DNA of 64,000 nucleotides from Glandiceps talaboti (taxonomy: Eukaryota > Hemichordata > Enteropneusta > Spengelidae), in contig NC_135559.1 of assembly GCF_964340395.1 (NCBI RefSeq), positions 7,015,759 through 7,079,758 of the forward strand, read 5' to 3'. The notes below the pieces were generated by a model. The model searched no databases. It saw only the letters and a program-made list of their open reading frames with translations, and was not told the origin of the DNA. The first letter of the stretch is position 1. Each line of letters begins with the position of its first letter. Of the stretch, positions 54,784 through 64,000 are shown in pieces. The translations under genes were made by a program, and so were the position numbers.

Positions 54784-55111
54784 TTACGTTGAAAGGCTAG
54801 AAGCACTCAGTTTAACAACATTAGAACAAAGACGGTTGCGAGGAGATTTGATACAAGTCTTTCGTTTTCTGAAAGGATTTGACAAAATTGATCAAAGCGT
54901 TTTATTCACCTACCATCCAACAAACAGGACAAGAGGACACTCACTCAAGATTTTTAAACCAACTGTCAGATTGAATATCCGGAAATACTTCTTTTCTCAA
55001 CGTGTTGTACTCCACTGGAACAATTTACCAGAACATGTTATTGGAGCAGAAACTGTTAAAGACTTTAAAATTGTCTTGGACCAGTACTGGAACACTACAG
55101 GGATTATATAG
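54784..55111 (+). mobile_element. LINE fragment: C-terminal end of the reverse-transcriptase ORF
   Basis: An open frame of about 109 codons reads LEALSLTTLEQRRLRGDLIQ, then RTRGHSLKIFKPTVRLNIRK and YFFSQRVVLHWNNLPEHVI, ending in TAG. This is the conserved C-terminal extension after the RT domain of many invertebrate CR1/L2-type non-LTR retrotransposons. Everything upstream is missing, as expected of a 5'-truncated LINE insertion. The surviving frame has no internal stop, so the insertion may be fairly recent. The clade is not certain. Confidence 0.8.
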
Positions 55112-55186
55112 GCCTTTAAGGCTTTTCTCCCTTACTTGCCATGGATGGATGTTACCATGGCAATCATATTAAATCAAATCACATGT

Positions 55187-55470
55187 AAGGAAATACCACT
55201 GCTGGGAAAGAGGACATTTTTTGCAAACTTAGGGTTACAGAGAGTCACTTCATGGGTTTTTACAGCACATACATTGCCTGGATACACCAAGTTAAAACTT
55301 GTTCTACATTCATTGTTCAGTGGACGTCCTGGCCATGGACATGGCATATGGAGAGTCAACAGACATGTATTTGTAATAGTATATAAATATACTGATGACT
55401 CCCAAGTGTTTCATTACCTTCAAATTATAGCAAAAATCATGCCTTATTTCCTGCAGTGGTGTTCCCCTTT
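55187..55470. mobile_element. foldback family B element (third copy)
   Basis: The left end AAGGAAATACCACTGCTGGGA is matched in reverse complement by the right end TTCCTGCAGTGGTGTTCCCC. Internal GCAAACTTAGGGTTACAGAG resembles family B copies at 31,304 and 34,286. It lies just after the LINE remnant. No ORF. Confidence 0.6.
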
Positions 55471-56289
55471 GAATCCATGACAACTGTCAGGGACGTGAAA
55501 GAACACTGGACTAAATATATATGTTGTGTACCCAACCCACTCTGTAACGGCAACAAAAAAATGAAGTAGATAAGTTACATCTGGGCGACGGATGTTAACA
55601 GTATATAAGTAAGCTATGTTGATGAAATGACAGTTGCGACATCCGACCAATGCAAACATTGTTGTCACACATGAAAGCTTGACACAGTGATCTTCAGGTG
55701 CCCCCATCCCCATAAGTTGTCATTACTTGCACAATTATAAAATTCTTTCTGCATGAAAAATACATATCACTGGAGTGAAATGAAACCTCGCCGTGCAAAG
55801 TTCACAAAGTCATACAAAAACAGAAATTCATAAAAACAAATGCAGAACAAAGGCTTAAAGCGGCCACCCAGACGTGGTTACTTGGAGGGTTGACTTGATA
55901 AATACTTGGCTGGTTTATCTGTTCAAATAACTAGTTTAAACACTGAAAAAACTCCAAGATTTCCTCATATTAAACTTCACCCTACGGTTTCCGACTTGTC
56001 CCTTACATGCTTAAACATGAATCAGTAAACATGGTAACTGTAGCTATGGTAACACAAAACGAAATTAAGAGATTCATGGGATGCTAAATCGAAATGTGAA
56101 GACTGTTATGTATTTGGAACAGTCTGGATCTCTTTCATAATGAATCGACAGTAATAAATAGTTTGTTTTTTTCGCATACTGATTTCCAAGTACAGAGATT
56201 ACAGTGTAAAGTTTAAACAAATTAGGTAAGTGGTAACTTTCAACAGTGATGCTGCCATCTACCCAAGGGGGCTGATAGCTACGAAATAT

Positions 56290-56600
56290 ACCTGACTAGT
56301 AGTGGACACTCGAACCACAGACAAGTAGTGAACATTTGAACTGCTAACAAGTAGTGGACACTTGAACCACAGACAAGTAGTGGACACTTGAACCACAGAC
56401 AAGTTGTGAACATTTGAACTGCTAACAAGTAGTGGACACTTGAACCACAGACAAGTAGTGGACATTTGAACTGCTAACAAGTAGTGGACACTTGAACCAC
56501 AGACAAGTAGTGGACATTTGAACTGCTAACTAGTAGTGGACACTTGAACCACAGACAAGTAGTGGACACTTGAACCACAGACATGTTGTGGACACTTTAA
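56290..56600. repeat. 26-bp minisatellite with two interspersed variants
   Basis: About 12 units start ACAAGTAGTGGACA and alternate between CTTGAACCACAG and TTTGAACTGCTA endings. The interspersed order suggests duplication of two-unit and three-unit blocks. Confidence 0.93.
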
Positions 56601-56888
56601 TCACATTTCAAAAAAACACTAAATACTCAAAAGTCACCGAGTTGTATAAATCAATTTGTTTATCAACTGACATTTGATATTGAATGAAACAAAGAAAATA
56701 GTAAAGTATCAATATCGACAAGGAATATCTGTCAACAAAGTTTTGTTTTTTCTTTTATTTTACTCTTTTTTGCTTTGTTTAAAAGATAATTAAGGAAAAA
56801 ATTCCTTCTGTAATATAATGAGTTTTATGACATAAAATCAATTATCACAATGCAATATTGCGTCTTTTAGATAATACATCTTTTACCA

Positions 56889-56894
56889 TTTATT
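56889..56894 (-). promoter_or_regulatory. candidate POLR2A polyadenylation signal
   Basis: AATAAA on minus, about 1.25 kb after the POLR2A stop. I see no nearer canonical signal, so a variant hexamer closer to the stop is also possible. Confidence 0.25.
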
Positions 56895-57234
56895 GAAATT
56901 GTTGTCTGAAAATTTCAATATAATGTAAACTACTCTAGTAATGCAAAGACTATCACCAGTTACCCAAACTCCCACTGTATCAGTGGTTAACCCCCCCCCC
57001 CCCCCAACTCACAGTCACAGTTAATGTATGTCATTTATCCCCGTTCTCAAAAATAGTAAGTTTTCTATACATAAGATATGGTGACAAAGCACACTTAATA
57101 GAATTACAAAACCATGGATAGATTTCAACCACTATGTACAAAAGTGTCAGTAGAAATGTTACCAACTGTTAAATCACCTAAAACTTGCATGTGTATACTT
57201 TCGCAAATACACTGTGTATAGGGAATTGTACACA

Positions 57235-57500
57235 GTACACAGAACAATGTCATTGATTGGCTGTCACTGAACAGTACAATGATACTGATTGGTTGTTTGG
57301 ATAGACTACACATTGTCCCTGATTGGCTGTCTAGTCTACACAGACAGTACAATGTCACTGATGATTGCTTGTGTTTGGATAGATGACCTTACATATAGTC
57401 TCTGATTGGCTGAGTCTACCCTACACAGGCAGCCTATTGTCACTGATTGGCTGTATCAAGACAAACAGCACAATCTCATTGGTTGGCTGCATTTGCCTGT
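57235..57500. repeat. degenerate repeat rich in GATTGGCTG (CCAAT-box) motifs
   Basis: About eight ATTGG motifs, mostly within ACTGATTGGCTGT, occur in about 265 bp, with ACAGTACAATGTCA between them. It lies some 640-900 bp past the POLR2A stop. Confidence 0.75.
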
Positions 57501-58137
57501 TTGGATAGAAAGCACTGAACACTTTATGCGAACCGAAGCCACTGCATTGACTGCTACCATTTGTCCTACACTTTTAGTTATATAAAATTCTCTCGAGCAA
57601 ATAGGCAGGTCCAACTCTTGTTGTAACTTCTGTTTGCTGTTTGTGTTACATACAAGCCTAGTAAGTCTGAGCTATAAGCAAAGATTGACCAAGTTCAATA
57701 CTTGAAATCTATATCTGAAATGTTAACAATCAGAGAATGTTTTTTTTTTTTTTGCATATGGCTGTATTGCACAACGCTGTAGTCAACTTCAACAATAACT
57801 GTATTGGCAGTAAAACTGTACCTCCTAAAATTAAGTGATACTCAAGCAAAACGAAACGTACTTGAAGTCATTATATTAATGTAAATAAAAAAAACAGGAG
57901 ATGCAATGTATAGCTACTGAAAAGTGCTACATGTACAGCATTGTGATGTAAGGACACAATCAATATTTTGATAAAAATGTACAGCAAAATCACAAAATGT
58001 TGGTAAACAAATCTCAAAATTTTGGTACACCATAGAAAAATCTGTCTATGGGTAAACATAAACAAAAATCTCAATATTGTGATACACAAAAACTAAAATA
58101 AAGATTTATGTAGCAGTTAATGTTCTTTGTACAGCAT

Positions 58138-63761
<5,624 letters not shown>

Positions 63762-64000
63762 CTGTATGAACACAAAAGCGTTAATTTGTTGGTTAGACAC
63801 ATGTAACAACACCAATGTGTCATCAACTACACATGGAAATGCTTGGTTAGTCATGCCAATGTATGTATAAAACTCAACTTTTCAACATCCATCTTTTGAT
63901 AAACTGCATGCGAAAATGCTTGGGATTTCTGATATAAATTTGCAAACACAATATACTGTTTTATAAATACCGACCATACTAAAACTGTGACATAGCATAA

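Larger units (their letters stand above)
49597..58137. other. spacer between the lectin and POLR2A genes
   Basis: No host gene recognised. It holds a compound microsatellite (50,985-51,140), a 28-bp inverted repeat (54,650-54,776), a LINE remnant (54,784-55,111), a foldback element (55,187-55,470), a 26-bp minisatellite (56,290-56,600) and a CCAAT-rich repeat (57,235-57,500). The last 1.2-1.4 kb may be POLR2A 3' UTR or flank. Confidence 0.6.

Noticed and set aside
63762-64000. Upstream extension of the POLR2A exon at the right edge
   Set aside because: The frame stays open past 63,761, but the sequence stops resembling RPB1 exactly at a CATACAG acceptor.

Overview
The window is animal nuclear DNA, most likely from a non-vertebrate bilaterian, probably a marine deuterostome or lophotrochozoan. 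The genes are intron-rich with GT-AG borders and one AT-AC border, and the RNA polymerase II C-terminal domain and cullin-4 sequences are metazoan. Tandem arrays, foldback elements and poly-G/poly-C runs are very frequent. The exact phylum cannot be fixed from the sequence alone.

Layout. 1-2,690: right end of a 208-bp satellite array with a five-monomer (1,037 bp) higher-order period. 5,436-6,617 (+): an intronless core-2-type GlcNAc-transferase gene that lacks the central segment expected to hold the catalytic base. 15,803-36,572 (-): a complete CUL4 gene of 19 coding exons (803 codons) whose introns are full of minisatellites, transposons and SINEs. 41,698-49,596 (-): a secreted C-type lectin gene (195 aa) with a 10-nt microexon, plus an orphan signal-peptide exon inside its last intron. 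54,784-55,111 (+): the 3' end of a LINE reverse-transcriptase ORF. 58,138-63,761 (-): the last seven exons of POLR2A, including the whole heptad-repeat domain; the 5' part lies outside the window.

The genes have no obvious shared pathway. CUL4 (ubiquitin ligase scaffold) and POLR2A (transcription) are housekeeping genes; the lectin and glycosyltransferase are secretory-pathway genes.

The most unusual observations concern splicing. A 32-bp minisatellite copied from a CUL4 exon/intron junction places 14 decoy 5' splice sites downstream of the real one. Two neighbouring CUL4 introns carry further copies of exon or donor sequence. CUL4 intron 2 has the hallmarks of a U12-type AT-AC intron. The lectin needs a 10-nt microexon to stay in frame. 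Its last exon can be joined in frame either to the lectin domain or to the orphan signal peptide, which would give a 42-aa secreted peptide.
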